18,543 nt of DNA from DATIHT01 sp964348615 (GCA_964348615.1 CAYGDE010000013.1:1-18543), one strand, 5' to 3'. Counted from the stretch's first letter, positions 1-8,134 are shown. The notes: a model not told the origin generated them from the letters alone. Numbers and translations: made by a program.

Positions 1-232
1 CTGCCATTGCTATGAAGCCAAAGGGAGGATGATCCCAAAATGGCAAGCCGTTGAAGGTGGGCATAAAAGGTTGACCAGATTTGAGGATGTTTTTGGCGAT
101 TTCGCCAAACCAGGCTTCGTCAAAATCTACAAGACTGTGGCCTGAAAGATTGTAAAAATATAAAGGGGCAAAGAGAAGAAGGATTAGAAAAACAAGAAGA
201 TCTTTTTTGTCAAAGCTTGTGGGGCGGGACAT
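1..232 (-). CDS. GT39-like (PMT_2/ArnT type) membrane glycosyltransferase, N-terminal part only
   Basis: The reading frame starts at ATG 232 and stays open for 77 codons to the left edge, so only the N-terminus is present. It begins with a short basic stretch, then a hydrophobic segment (about residues 12-28). The first extracytoplasmic loop has an acidic pair D38-E39 in the context VDFDEAWFGEIA, then WDHPP at 66-70. The acidic site followed by HPP is characteristic of the ArnT/PMT_2 GT-C superfamily, whose members transfer a sugar from a polyprenyl-phosphate donor on the outer face of the membrane; the Asp is the presumed catalytic site. The gene follows the SDR gene after 24 bp on the same strand and is probably co-transcribed with it. 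No convincing Shine-Dalgarno precedes the ATG. Family is fairly certain; the sugar donor and acceptor cannot be told. Confidence 0.8.
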   Translation of the reverse strand, partial: MSRPTSFDKKDLLVFLILLLFAPLYFYNLSGHSLVDFDEAWFGEIAKNILKSGQPFMPTFNGLPFWDHPPFGFIAMA

Positions 233-256
233 TGATTCTTTGCTTTTGATGCTAAT

Positions 257-1144
257 TTATCCTTGAGATGTAACCCTTGATTCTTTTCTCTGTGTTGCTA
301 GTGCTCTTAACGCTAACCCAGCAGCTCTTTTGAAAACGTCTGGAGATTTCTCGCCTAACCCACCGTCTTCTACTAACACTGCGCCATTTTCCTTGAAAAA
401 AGGACTTGCCATCTCGCAAATTTTTCGTGCGATAGAACGAGTTGTCGCCATTTCTCCTGGGGTTTCTTGCCTAAAGATCTCTTTGGCAGACAGTGGAACC
501 CAGCTTGTTATCCCGGTATTTTCAACAAAGCCTGGAACTATAGTATTAAACCGTATACTTTCATCAAACCATTTACTTCTTGCCCAAGCTTTTGTCATGT
601 TTATTAATAGTTTCTTGCTTTTGGAGTAAGTGGGTTGAATCTTGTCTTCCCAAATGCCTGCCACGCTAGCAACGTTGATAACAGAAGAATTTTTAGCTAG
701 CATATCCTTCAAACCAATCGTTAAAGCGACGGGTGCAAGATAATTAGCTCTCATCATTGCCGCTTTTTCTTCATCTGTGAATTTACTATTTTCTCCAGCA
801 ACCGCAGCGTTGTTAACAAGAACATCTATTTTGCCAATTTCGTGTTTTTTTAATTCTTGAATAACTGCAGCGGGGGCTTCTTTTTGCGAAAAATCGGCAC
901 CGATCCATAAAACTTCTGTACCAAGAGAAACTAATTCTGCTTCAATTCCACGTGCCCTGTCTTCGTTTTGTGGTCTGGAGACAAAAACTATCCTTGCTGC
1001 TCCTTGTCTGGCAAACTCTCGACACGTTTCTGCTCCAATTCCGTTTGATCCTCCAGTTACTAATACCGTTTTCGCGGTAAAAGGTTGCAGGGTTTCTTTT
1101 GGCCTAAAAATATCGGGCGTAGGCCCGTTTTGTCGATCTTGCAT
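257..1144 (-). CDS. Short-chain dehydrogenase/reductase (classical SDR)
   Basis: This 295-residue protein has a complete classical SDR core: the NAD(P)-binding motif TGGSNGIG (30-37), NNAA (111-114), and a full catalytic tetrad N134, S160, Y173, K177, with the usual 13-residue Ser-Tyr spacing and YxxxK. PGF follows at 204-206. The core starts about 22 residues in and the C-terminus carries a basic tail (about 270-295), so it is longer than the usual 250 residues. SDRs reduce or oxidise carbonyl/alcohol groups with NAD(P)H; the substrate is not readable here. The glycan context allows a sugar-modifying role but does not prove it, since classical SDRs are very diverse and nucleotide-sugar epimerases usually belong to the extended type. 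The ATG at 1144 is supported by a good promoter 15-43 nt upstream (1159-1187). Confidence 0.9.
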   Translation of the reverse strand: MQDRQNGPTPDIFRPKETLQPFTAKTVLVTGGSNGIGAETCREFARQGAARIVFVSRPQNEDRARGIEAELVSLGTEVLWIGADFSQKEAPAAVIQELKKHEIGKIDVLVNNAAVAGENSKFTDEEKAAMMRANYLAPVALTIGLKDMLAKNSSVINVASVAGIWEDKIQPTYSKSKKLLINMTKAWARSKWFDESIRFNTIVPGFVENTGITSWVPLSAKEIFRQETPGEMATTRSIARKICEMASPFFKENGAVLVEDGGLGEKSPDVFKRAAGLALRALATQRKESRVTSQG

Positions 1145-1158
1145 ACAATTTGTTTTGT

Positions 1159-1187
1159 AATTTAAATCATTTAGGCTAATGTGTCAA
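1159..1187 (-). promoter_or_regulatory. Sigma-70-type promoter for the SDR gene
   Basis: On the minus strand a perfect -35 TTGACA (1182-1187) is followed by a 17-bp spacer and a -10-like TAAATT (1159-1164, 4 of 6 to consensus). The -10 ends 14 nt before the SDR ATG, giving a predicted leader of only about 7-8 nt with no room for a Shine-Dalgarno. The -35 contains the TGA stop codon (1184-1186) of the upstream GT4 gene, so the promoter is embedded in the end of the preceding transcription unit. Confidence 0.6.
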
Positions 1188-2161
1188 GCATATTGGTAAA
1201 CCGCAAGTGTTTCTTGTGCCATTTTTTGCCAAGAGTATTTTTTTGNNNNNNNNNNNNNNNNNNNNNNNNNNNNNNNNNNNNNNNNNNNNNNNNNNNNNNN
1301 NNNNNNNNNNNNNNNNNNNNNNNNNNNNNNNNNNNNNNNNNNNNNGGCTTTTTGGAAAAGTTTGGAAAGTTCATTCGGTTCCATATAATTTTTAATCTCG
1401 ACACTTTTTTGTAAATTTCTTTTTTTAATTTCCTCCTCTAGCCTTTGAGAAAAAACATCGCGAGGGCTAACAATGATTAAGTGAGTAGCGGGTAGTGTGT
1501 AGTTGGTAGTAAGTAATTTGAAAGCATCAAGAAGACGTTCAAGATTTTTATGCGGATATGCGTTGCCGACATAAAGTAAAGTTGGTTGACGGTTGGGGGT
1601 TAACGGTTGGCGGTTTGAATATTCTTCTTCTGCTGCTTCGTGTGTGACAATTATCTTTGTGGGGTCAACTTTAAAGTTTTGGGCAATGTCTTCTTTAACA
1701 AAATGGGAGGGTGTAATTATTTTTTGCGATTTATAAATTGCATTTTCGATTACTTTTTTGTACGCAAATCTTTTTATTTTAAACATAATTGTGTTTCTGC
1801 TACTTGCACTCGTTTCTGCAAATTTATGATGGATCAAGTCGTGAATAGTAACAACAAATTTCCCTTTGTACATAATGGGTACATTAAAGTGGGGTACATG
1901 CAAAAGGTCTAAATGCTGGTATTTAAAAATAGAAGCCATTTTGATTTGCTCTTCCACCGAATACCAAGAAACATTAGCTAAAATCTTTTTGAAATTTTTG
2001 TATTTTGCAAGGTTTAAATAAGACCAATTGTCTTCTTTTAGAAAAATATAATAATCATTATTACTGTCTATTTTTGCTAAATTTAAAACGAGCTTTTCTG
2101 TATACTTTCCCAGCCCAGTTCCTTGCGGGCCAACAAATCTAGCATCAATTCCGATTTTCAT
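1184..2161 (-). CDS. GT4 family glycosyltransferase, interrupted by an assembly gap
   Basis: The N-terminal Rossmann domain starts with MKIGIDARFVGPQGTGLGKY and has the GT4 landmark HDLIHHKF (about 107-114). The C-terminal domain starts at LLYVGNAYPHKNLERLL (195-211). The frame then enters the 100-N run. After it the typical GT4 ending YSWQKMAQETLAVY resumes, so both sides belong to one gene. The segment that should carry the donor-binding EGFG-x-P-x-x-E motif lies inside the gap. As drawn the protein has 325 positions (34 unknown), about 46-48 fewer than the related enzymes at 10622 (371) and 11789 (373), so the real gap is probably near 240 bp. Such enzymes transfer a sugar from a nucleotide donor to a lipid-linked glycan in the cytoplasm. 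Two 7-bp repeat tracts sit in it. Its start overlaps the stop of the upstream GT2 gene (ATGA). It is the last gene of an eight-gene overlapping chain. Confidence 0.85.
   Translation of the reverse strand: MKIGIDARFVGPQGTGLGKYTEKLVLNLAKIDSNNDYYIFLKEDNWSYLNLAKYKNFKKILANVSWYSVEEQIKMASIFKYQHLDLLHVPHFNVPIMYKGKFVVTIHDLIHHKFAETSASSRNTIMFKIKRFAYKKVIENAIYKSQKIITPSHFVKEDIAQNFKVDPTKIIVTHEAAEEEYSNRQPLTPNRQPTLLYVGNAYPHKNLERLLDAFKLLTTNYTLPATHLIIVSPRDVFSQRLEEEIKKRNLQKSVEIKNYMEPNELSKLFQKAXXXXXXXXXXXXXXXXXXXXXXXXXXXXXXXXXXKKYSWQKMAQETLAVYQYA
1246..1345. other. Scaffold gap of exactly 100 N
   Basis: Exactly 100 N is the usual placeholder for a join of unknown length. It falls within the GT4 reading frame; frame is kept across it only because the spacer length happens to allow this. 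Comparison with the two paralogs in the window predicts about 76-80 residues between the flanking motifs, where the placeholder gives only 34. Confidence 0.97.
1486..1520. repeat. 7-bp periodic tandem tract, core TAGnnnG (coding)
   Basis: Five consecutive heptamers share TAG (once TAA) at positions 1-3 and G at position 7; the other three bases vary. The units begin at 1486, 1493, 1500, 1507 and 1514. On the coding strand they read nnnnCTA and encode LLTTNYTLPA in the GT4 protein, in the segment between the LLDAF helix and the next beta strand (LIIVS). Confidence 0.75.
1584..1618. repeat. 7-bp periodic tandem tract, core GGTTnnn (coding)
   Basis: Five consecutive heptamers all start with GGTT, at 1584, 1591, 1598, 1605 and 1612. 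On the coding strand they encode the internally repeated peptide NRQPLTPNRQP (183-193), immediately before the strand LLYVG that opens the C-terminal GT4 domain. It lies at the N/C domain linker, where other GT4 proteins have a helix-like segment with a conserved Y. Confidence 0.8.
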
Positions 2162-3045
2162 GCGAACAAGACTCGAACCCTTTCTAAAATTTTTAACGAA
2201 AGTATCACTAACCAGTTTATAAAAAACGGGTAGGAGTTTAAATAGTGTTTTTTGTAAAAAATCTCCATCGAATGGACAGATTCATATAGGGCACGGCGTT
2301 TTGACTCTTTTGTGGCTTTGGTTATGTGGCTTGATGATTTTTTCATGCCAGAAGCTACCCCTTTGTGGTGAATTATTTTTGTAATCGGGGTAAATACTAC
2401 CTTATAACCTTTTTGGCCAAATCGGTAGCATAAGTCCAGATCTTCACCGTAAAAGAAAAAGTCTTCATCGAAAAAACCAACTTTCTCGAGGGCTGATTTT
2501 CTTATCATCATAAACGCCCCAACGCATGAATCCACTTCTTGCTCTATATCGTCTTTCACATAACCCACGTAATACTGGTCAAAGATTCTGGAACCTTGGA
2601 AAATTTTTGAAAGGTTTGAAAAGTGGGTAAACGATCTCCATGGAGTTGGAAAATGTCTACGGCAGTCTTTGTCTAATTGACCGTTTGGCAATTCAACCCT
2701 GCACGTAGAAATTCCAGCGTTGGGATTTTTGTCCATGTAACTCATCATGGAAGTAAGAGTTTTGGGGAAAACTTCCGTGTCCGGGTTGAGGATTAAAATG
2801 TATTTCCCTTTGGCTTTTATTAAAGCTTGATTATTGGCTTTTGAAAAACCAAGATTTTGGCTGTTGGCTATGAGTTTGGCCCAAGGGAAATTTGATCTAA
2901 TCATCTCTAGTGTTTTATCGCTGGAGTTATTGTCGACAACAAAAACCTCGGACTTTAAGTTTTTGATGGCAACTTGCACAGATTTTAAGCAAGCATCTAA
3001 GACCTCTTGGGTGTTATATGAAACGATGACGATGGAAAGGTCCAT
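2158..3045 (-). CDS. GT2 family glycosyltransferase (rhamnosyltransferase-like)
   Basis: The 295-residue protein opens with the GT-A signature SIVIVSYNTQEVLDACLKS. It carries VVDNNSSD (36-43), NLGFSKANNQ (64-73), the metal/nucleotide-binding region LNPDTE (86-91) and FFFYGEDLDLCYR (196-208), the arrangement typical of WbbL/RfbF-like GT2 enzymes that add rhamnose or a similar sugar from dTDP- or UDP-sugars. The last about 25 residues are hydrophobic and may touch the membrane. Its ATG (3045) shares one base with the stop of the preceding GT4 gene (TAATG). AGGG lies 8 nt upstream, one of the few plausible Shine-Dalgarno sequences here. Its stop overlaps the next gene as ATGA. Family sure; sugar specificity inferred only. 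Confidence 0.9.
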   Translation of the reverse strand: MDLSIVIVSYNTQEVLDACLKSVQVAIKNLKSEVFVVDNNSSDKTLEMIRSNFPWAKLIANSQNLGFSKANNQALIKAKGKYILILNPDTEVFPKTLTSMMSYMDKNPNAGISTCRVELPNGQLDKDCRRHFPTPWRSFTHFSNLSKIFQGSRIFDQYYVGYVKDDIEQEVDSCVGAFMMIRKSALEKVGFFDEDFFFYGEDLDLCYRFGQKGYKVVFTPITKIIHHKGVASGMKKSSSHITKATKESKRRALYESVHSMEIFYKKHYLNSYPFFINWLVILSLKILERVRVLFA

Positions 3046-4235
3046 TATTGTTTCCCTACTTCTTGATAAAGGCTGTCAAGGTTTGCCGAAATTTTTTCCC
3101 AACTGTATTTATCTTTGACTAGGGAATAAGAAGCAGTTGCAAGCTTTTCACCCAGTTTGGGATCTTTTAAAACTTTCACTGTTTCGTCTGCGAGCTCTTG
3201 GGCATTTGGCGCAACCAAGGCCTGCTTGCCGCTTTTTACATTGATACCTTCCACTGCAAGGCGGGTTCCAACAATTGGGGTTTTTGTTGCCATTGCTTCT
3301 AAAATTTTATACTTTGTACCCCGGCCGTTTCTTATTGGAGCCAGTAAAACATCACTTCCGCCATAAGCAGTTCTAATGTCTTCCACTCCCCCATCTACAC
3401 GAATGTCCTCGGATGCAAAATTTAAAATATCCGCAGGGGGATTTCTTCCTACAATCCAAAGTTTGGCATTTTTAATTTTTTCTTTTATTTTGGGCCAGAT
3501 TTCTTCAACTAAAAATTTCGTCGCATCTCTGTTTGGAAGCCATTTAAATTGCCCAACAAATAACACTGTTGGTGCTTTGGGTTTTTGTTTTTTCGTTTTT
3601 GCAAAATAATCGATATCCACTCCATTGGCAACAACATCTACTTTAAGTTTAGGTTCCAACTTTTGAATAAAGTTTTTATCTTCTTCAGACATGGCTGCTA
3701 ACCTTCTTGCCTTTTTCCAGTAATATCTTTCCCACCATTTAATTTTGAAAACATCTAATGTTAAAAGGGGTTTTATGAAAAACATCCACCTTGATATTCC
3801 TTCAACAAATCTCTGATAAACTAAATATTCAATAACCTGCTCAACCAAAAAAATAGGGATTTTTGTTTGCGGAATATTAGGCATTACATAAAAAGTTTCG
3901 GCGTGAATTAAATCGTAATTTTCTTTTTCCAGTTCAAGCTTTATTTCTCTTCTTACTCTCATATCAAAGTAGATACAAACCAAAAATGGAAACGGGGTAA
4001 TTGCGGAAAGAATAATATTAATGGGCGACCAAGCCTTCCTTCTTTTAAAAACAATGACTTTTTGACAATAAGGCTGGAGGTCTTTTAAATACTTTTTTTC
4101 TTCAGGGTCTCTTATAAAAGAGGCCAGGGTTATTTGATGTTTTAAGGCCAAATTTTTAAGCAAATTATATGTGCGAATTTGTCCGCCAGAGACAAGAGGA
4201 TATGGCAGATAGGGGGTGATCATGAGAATCTTCAT
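3045..4235 (-). CDS. GT4 family glycosyltransferase (GRGTKYKILEAMA subtype)
   Basis: Two Rossmann domains are visible: N-terminal MKILMITPYLPYPLVSGG (nucleotide-loop GG near 17-18), then C-terminal TVLFVGQFKWLPNRDA (about 223) and GRGTKYKILEAMATKTPIVGT (about 304-324), which replaces the common EGFGLPxxE by the GxGTxxKxLEAMA variant. This variant is seen in GT4 proteins often annotated as PEP-CTERM/exopolysaccharide sugar transferases. The ending KYSWEKISANLDSLY is typical. I place the start at ATG 4235 because that makes an ATGA overlap with the upstream gene and the protein then begins directly with the first beta strand; an in-frame ATG at 4247 would only add MHWK. It is expected in the cytoplasm, acting on a lipid-linked glycan. 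Donor unknown. Confidence 0.88.
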   Translation of the reverse strand: MKILMITPYLPYPLVSGGQIRTYNLLKNLALKHQITLASFIRDPEEKKYLKDLQPYCQKVIVFKRRKAWSPINIILSAITPFPFLVCIYFDMRVRREIKLELEKENYDLIHAETFYVMPNIPQTKIPIFLVEQVIEYLVYQRFVEGISRWMFFIKPLLTLDVFKIKWWERYYWKKARRLAAMSEEDKNFIQKLEPKLKVDVVANGVDIDYFAKTKKQKPKAPTVLFVGQFKWLPNRDATKFLVEEIWPKIKEKIKNAKLWIVGRNPPADILNFASEDIRVDGGVEDIRTAYGGSDVLLAPIRNGRGTKYKILEAMATKTPIVGTRLAVEGINVKSGKQALVAPNAQELADETVKVLKDPKLGEKLATASYSLVKDKYSWEKISANLDSLYQEVGKQ

Positions 4236-5671
4236 TTTCCAATGCAATCCTCGAACATCTCTACAATTACATACTTATCTGTTTTTTCGATGGTCTTGCA
4301 ATCTTGGGCGAGATTTTGGATACCAGCATCGTTAACGTCCACGGAAACAAGGAATTTGGTACCTGCCTTAATGTAATCGCGCAGATCCCTGTCTGTTATT
4401 GGATACCCGCGTCTTCCGGTTTGATAAAGAAGAGCGGTATCCCCCAGGTAGGGCGCAACGACAGTTGCCTCTTTGGGTAACAGACGATCAGCAGCTTTGC
4501 CTGCCTCGACAATTTCGGGTTTGTTGATCCAATAAAACCCTTGTACTTCGTAATACCCAAGCGCAACCGTTAAGAATACTAATCCGGCTAAAATAGTTCG
4601 CGAAATATATTTGTTTACAAAATCTTTTGTGGGGAAAAGTAACATCTTGGCACCAATTGCCATAAATACACAAAGTATTGGAACTGCGGGAATTTGGTAG
4701 TAATCGTGCCTGACATTACCAGAAGCAAAAACCGAAAGGTAAAGTAGGGTAGATGCAAGATACGAAAAATAAAACCACTTCTCCCTGCCCTCTTTTTGAA
4801 CCAGCCCCAAAATAAGAAGGGCAAAACCGCATGTGGTCAGAATTAATTTGCCCATGCGTTCGGCAATTAACCAACGGAAAAAGGCGCCTTTAAAACGAAT
4901 ATTATTTTCATTTAATAAAAATTGGAAATTTGGGATACCTTGTGGAAATTTTAGCATCCATATGCGCCAAAGGATAAAAGGGGTAAGAGAAAGAATTGCA
5001 AAAACCCATAAGTGGGGTTTTTTGAAAAGCGAAAGCTGATATTTTTCGTAGGCTAAATAAAATGGCGGTAACATAAAAAGAAGTGCGATGGGCCATGAAA
5101 GAATCGCTAAGTTGGCAAAAACTACAGAAAGTATTCCAAATAACATTTTTTTATCATTTTCCATCCATTTTGCAAAAAAGTAGTAAAGCCCTAAAAGAGA
5201 AAAGACCATAAAAGGTGCAGGCAGGACGGTCGAAGAATAAAAAACATTGTATGGAATTATTGCAAAGAAAAATGCAGCCAATGAGGCTGTTTGCCAGTTT
5301 GAAAATTTCTTAACTAAAAGGTATAGAAACAAAGTTGAAAAAAGAGTAATAACAACCGTAGTTAACCTTGCGTAAACCGCCTGCGTGGAACCAACTATTT
5401 TCCAAACAATAGCAACCAGCGAGTTGTAAATGGGAAATTCTACAAACCTATACCTTTGAGGGTTATCCAGACCGTTTGCCTGGGAAGACATATCATCGTA
5501 CTTTGGGACCAAAAGATTAAATCCATCTTTTGTGAAGTTCCTGGCAACTGCTGCTGTATCGGCTTGTCTCCACGAATGCCAATCTGCGATGGGACGATTG
5601 ATTTTATAAAGACGAAGGCCGAATGCGAGGATTATTATTGCGACAAGGACAAAGATTTCCAGTCTCCTCAT
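4232..5671 (-). CDS. GT39-like polytopic membrane glycosyltransferase
   Basis: This is a 479-residue GT-C protein. TM1 (about 4-21) is followed by an extracytoplasmic loop with IADWHSWRQAD (28-38), whose D30 matches the catalytic Asp position of PMT_2 proteins, and VEFPIYN (77-83) in place of the usual HPP element. Repeated hydrophobic segments continue to about residue 385. A soluble C-terminal tail of about 90 residues follows, rich in charged residues (TDRDLRDYIKAG, VSVDVNDAG). Such enzymes use polyprenyl-phosphate sugars on the outer face of the membrane. Its start overlaps the stop of the polymerase-like gene (ATGA, 5668-5671) and its stop overlaps the next gene. The WRQAD form differs from the other three GT39-like genes in the window, suggesting a different substrate. 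Confidence 0.85.
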   Translation of the reverse strand: MRRLEIFVLVAIIILAFGLRLYKINRPIADWHSWRQADTAAVARNFTKDGFNLLVPKYDDMSSQANGLDNPQRYRFVEFPIYNSLVAIVWKIVGSTQAVYARLTTVVITLFSTLFLYLLVKKFSNWQTASLAAFFFAIIPYNVFYSSTVLPAPFMVFSLLGLYYFFAKWMENDKKMLFGILSVVFANLAILSWPIALLFMLPPFYLAYEKYQLSLFKKPHLWVFAILSLTPFILWRIWMLKFPQGIPNFQFLLNENNIRFKGAFFRWLIAERMGKLILTTCGFALLILGLVQKEGREKWFYFSYLASTLLYLSVFASGNVRHDYYQIPAVPILCVFMAIGAKMLLFPTKDFVNKYISRTILAGLVFLTVALGYYEVQGFYWINKPEIVEAGKAADRLLPKEATVVAPYLGDTALLYQTGRRGYPITDRDLRDYIKAGTKFLVSVDVNDAGIQNLAQDCKTIEKTDKYVIVEMFEDCIGK

Positions 5672-7251
5672 GATTCTTGATTTTTGCTCTTTGTGGATAG
5701 CTTGATGGTAGATATGAGTATTGCCATCATAATCCAGAAAAAGTAGGCGACTTTTGAGGCTTCAAAAACATCTATATAGACGGCATTTACCAAAAGGCCA
5801 ATTGTTGCTGCGACTAAACCGGCAACTACTGTTGCGTAAAATGGATCTTTAATTTTTTTGAAATTTGCGATTGAGTAGTAACAAATAAAAGCAATTGTTC
5901 CAAAAAATGTTAAAAACCCTAGTAGGCCAGTTTCACCTAGCGCCCTTAAAAAATCATTGTCAGTGGATTCAGCCTCGGTAAAATCTTCAACTTGTCTTTT
6001 TGTAAGGGTTGAATATCCAGACCCTAGAAGGGGATTTTTGGCAAAACCTTTAATGGCCTGAGGCCAGGTGTAATCAAGCCTTATTCCCGTTGAAAGATCG
6101 TACTGCACTGCTGCTTGTGAATAAACCCTGGGTTTTGCTGCCAGTGATGCCGGTAGACCTTCTTGCGAAGCACCATATTCTGGAATGTTTGTATACACAT
6201 CCGAAGGCACAGCAGATTGCACACCGCTGGTTACTACTTCTTTCGGCTTTTCGGTAGAGGGTGGAATATCTGAAGAACTGCCAACTTCAAGGTATGCTGC
6301 TTGGGAATCTTTTGGCGGTTCTTTTTTAATAGGTTTTAGGGCTGAAGATAAATTTAGTTTATCCAATTTAAGAACGTGTGCAAACCTGTCCGAAAGATCC
6401 CCGAATGACAGCATTACTCCTGCCGAAATCGAAATAACAACAAACCAATGTATAAATGCCCACATAAAACTTTTTTTGGAAGCAAGAAATACAAAAACGA
6501 CTGTTATTGAAACCAGATATGCCAGAAATGAGGTCCTGGAAACAGTTAATATTAAAAGCCAAAACCCAAAAAGGCTTACTGTTAAAAACAAAAATTTATG
6601 CCAGTAATTTTTGACTATTGAGATTAGGGGAATAAACAATGTTAATGTCATCATTAGGTAAGCTGCTAAATCATAGTGGCCACCAAAAGTAGAAAGTACC
6701 CTTGCATGTTCTGTTAGATAAAGCTTTACGCCCTTGGAAAATTCCCTATTCATTGTGGAAAAGGCCGGCCAATATAAATATTTCTGGCCAAATCCGTAAA
6801 TAGAAACCGCCAGCAAAACAATTGCAGATAAATAAACATACTTTTTTATTTGATCGAGCGATTTTATCGAAGAGAAGAAAACGAAGAAGACGGAAAAGTA
6901 TTCTATGCGTCTTGCCCAATTAAAGAAAAGTTTCATGATATGAATCTGGTCCTGCGGCACTGTGTGAGTGATAAAAATCGCGCTAAGAGACGACAAAAAG
7001 CCAATTATTGTGTAAAGCAGCATCGGGATAAAAAGAGGATTACCTTTCAATGAGACTTTTTTCCTTGCAAGCTGAACTAAAAAAGCCGCAAAGGCTGTTG
7101 CTACTAGCAAGTCGTCTAACCTTAACCTAACGATATAACCAGGTATTAGATCTGCCAAGGGAATTTTTGGGTAGAGTGGAATAAAAATTAAAAGTGCAAA
7201 AGAAAAGTATTCAAGAGCATGATCATCAATCCACTTTAAGAGCTTCGACAT
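5668..7251 (-). CDS. O-antigen ligase/polymerase-like (Wzy/WaaL, PF04932-type) membrane protein
   Basis: About 527 residues with many hydrophobic segments. The pattern fits Wzy/WaaL proteins: LTVSRTSFLAYL (about 235-246), a large extracytoplasmic loop, then STDNDFLRALGETGLLG (about 429-445), the usual end of that loop, and further TM helices. These proteins polymerise lipid-linked repeat units or ligate them to an acceptor outside the membrane. The loop here (about 300-390) holds an unusual Pro/Ser/Ala/Glu-rich stretch that looks disordered. I prefer ATG 7251. A TTG at 7278 would add nine residues and lengthen the overlap with the upstream GT2 gene from 26 to 53 bp. No Shine-Dalgarno decides this. 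The neighbouring glycosyltransferases support a role in polysaccharide assembly; polymerase versus ligase cannot be told. Confidence 0.8.
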   Translation of the reverse strand: MSKLLKWIDDHALEYFSFALLIFIPLYPKIPLADLIPGYIVRLRLDDLLVATAFAAFLVQLARKKVSLKGNPLFIPMLLYTIIGFLSSLSAIFITHTVPQDQIHIMKLFFNWARRIEYFSVFFVFFSSIKSLDQIKKYVYLSAIVLLAVSIYGFGQKYLYWPAFSTMNREFSKGVKLYLTEHARVLSTFGGHYDLAAYLMMTLTLFIPLISIVKNYWHKFLFLTVSLFGFWLLILTVSRTSFLAYLVSITVVFVFLASKKSFMWAFIHWFVVISISAGVMLSFGDLSDRFAHVLKLDKLNLSSALKPIKKEPPKDSQAAYLEVGSSSDIPPSTEKPKEVVTSGVQSAVPSDVYTNIPEYGASQEGLPASLAAKPRVYSQAAVQYDLSTGIRLDYTWPQAIKGFAKNPLLGSGYSTLTKRQVEDFTEAESTDNDFLRALGETGLLGFLTFFGTIAFICYYSIANFKKIKDPFYATVVAGLVAATIGLLVNAVYIDVFEASKVAYFFWIMMAILISTIKLSTKSKNQES

Positions 7252-8134
7252 AAAATTGGGCAGTCTCCCTTTTCCCAAAAAGGGTAAAGACTAATATTCT
7301 TCCTATTGCTCCTATTTTAAGCAAGCTTTTTAAAACTTGCAAAGACAAGGTCGATTTATGTTTTTTATAAAAATAAATCAAACCCTTATATTCCCCCAAA
7401 ATTGCATTTTTGGAAACCTTTTTTGCAGATCCCCTGCCAATATGAACAAGCTTGGTGGTGGGGGAGTAGAAAATTTTAAATCCGGCATTTTTAATTCGAT
7501 AACACCAATCTACATCCTCCCCATACATAAATATTTTTTCATCCAAAAGCCCAACTTTTTCGATCACACTTTTGGGAATAAACATTGCCGCTCCGGTTAT
7601 CCAATCCACTTTTTGGTCATTTCTGTAAAAGCTGTCATGATCGACATGGTAGGGCCTAAGAATTGACCCAAAAGGCAAATCGTCAATAAAGCTCATCCAC
7701 CAAAAAACCTGAGGCAGGTTCGGGAAAAACCCTACGGACTGCTGAGGTGATTTGTCCTCATTTAGAAGCATTGGCCCAAGCGCACCCAAGTTTTCTGTTT
7801 TATCTGCATGTTCAATTAGCTTTTGGAGGGTATTTTCAACAAAAAAAGTGTCGGAATTTAAAAGAAAAATATATTTTCCTTTTGCAATTTTTATTCCCTG
7901 ATTGTTGGCCTTTGAAAAACCCAGGTTTTGACTATTTTCAAAAAGCCTTACTTTTGGAAATTTGGTTTTAACCATCTTTTGGCTGCCATCTTCGGAACCG
8001 TTATCGACAATAATCACCTCATATGTAAAATCCCCAACCTTACCAATCTCCCCTATTTTTTCAACGATTGATCTTAGACACGCTTCGAGCAGTTTTTTTG
8101 TGTTCCAATTTACAATAATTACAGAAATATCCAT
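7226..8134 (-). CDS. GT2 family glycosyltransferase (rhamnosyltransferase-like)
   Basis: The 302-residue protein begins MDISVIIVNWNTKKLLEACL and has VDNGSED (43-49), NLGFSKANNQ (70-79), LNSDT (92-96), DWITGAAMFI (177-186) and MYGEDVDWCYR (203-213). This is the same WbbL-like GT2 architecture as the gene at 2158, so the two are probably paralogs adding different residues. Between the first helix and the VDNGS strand it has an extra Gly/Ile/Lys-rich piece (EKIGEIGKVGDF, 25-36), which may be a decayed short-repeat insertion. It overlaps the EamA gene upstream by 16 bp and the polymerase-like gene downstream by 26 bp, implying translational coupling. No Shine-Dalgarno is visible. Confidence 0.9.
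   Translation of the reverse strand: MDISVIIVNWNTKKLLEACLRSIVEKIGEIGKVGDFTYEVIIVDNGSEDGSQKMVKTKFPKVRLFENSQNLGFSKANNQGIKIAKGKYIFLLNSDTFFVENTLQKLIEHADKTENLGALGPMLLNEDKSPQQSVGFFPNLPQVFWWMSFIDDLPFGSILRPYHVDHDSFYRNDQKVDWITGAAMFIPKSVIEKVGLLDEKIFMYGEDVDWCYRIKNAGFKIFYSPTTKLVHIGRGSAKKVSKNAILGEYKGLIYFYKKHKSTLSLQVLKSLLKIGAIGRILVFTLFGKRETAQFYVEALKVD

Noticed and set aside
1171..1414. Open frames reading through the N run on either strand
   Set aside because: They exist only because N codons cannot be stops; only the GT4 frame has family motifs on both sides.
6185..6607. Plus-strand open frame of 140 residues
   Set aside because: It lies antisense within the polymerase-like gene, has no recognisable motif or start signal, and its openness follows from the codon bias of the opposite strand.
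8015..8050. Possible seventh heptamer tract in the GT2 gene at 7226 (encoding EKIGEIGKVGD)
   Set aside because: The bases are G/T-rich on the coding strand and the protein is longer than usual at this point, but I cannot find a core held in phase for more than two units.
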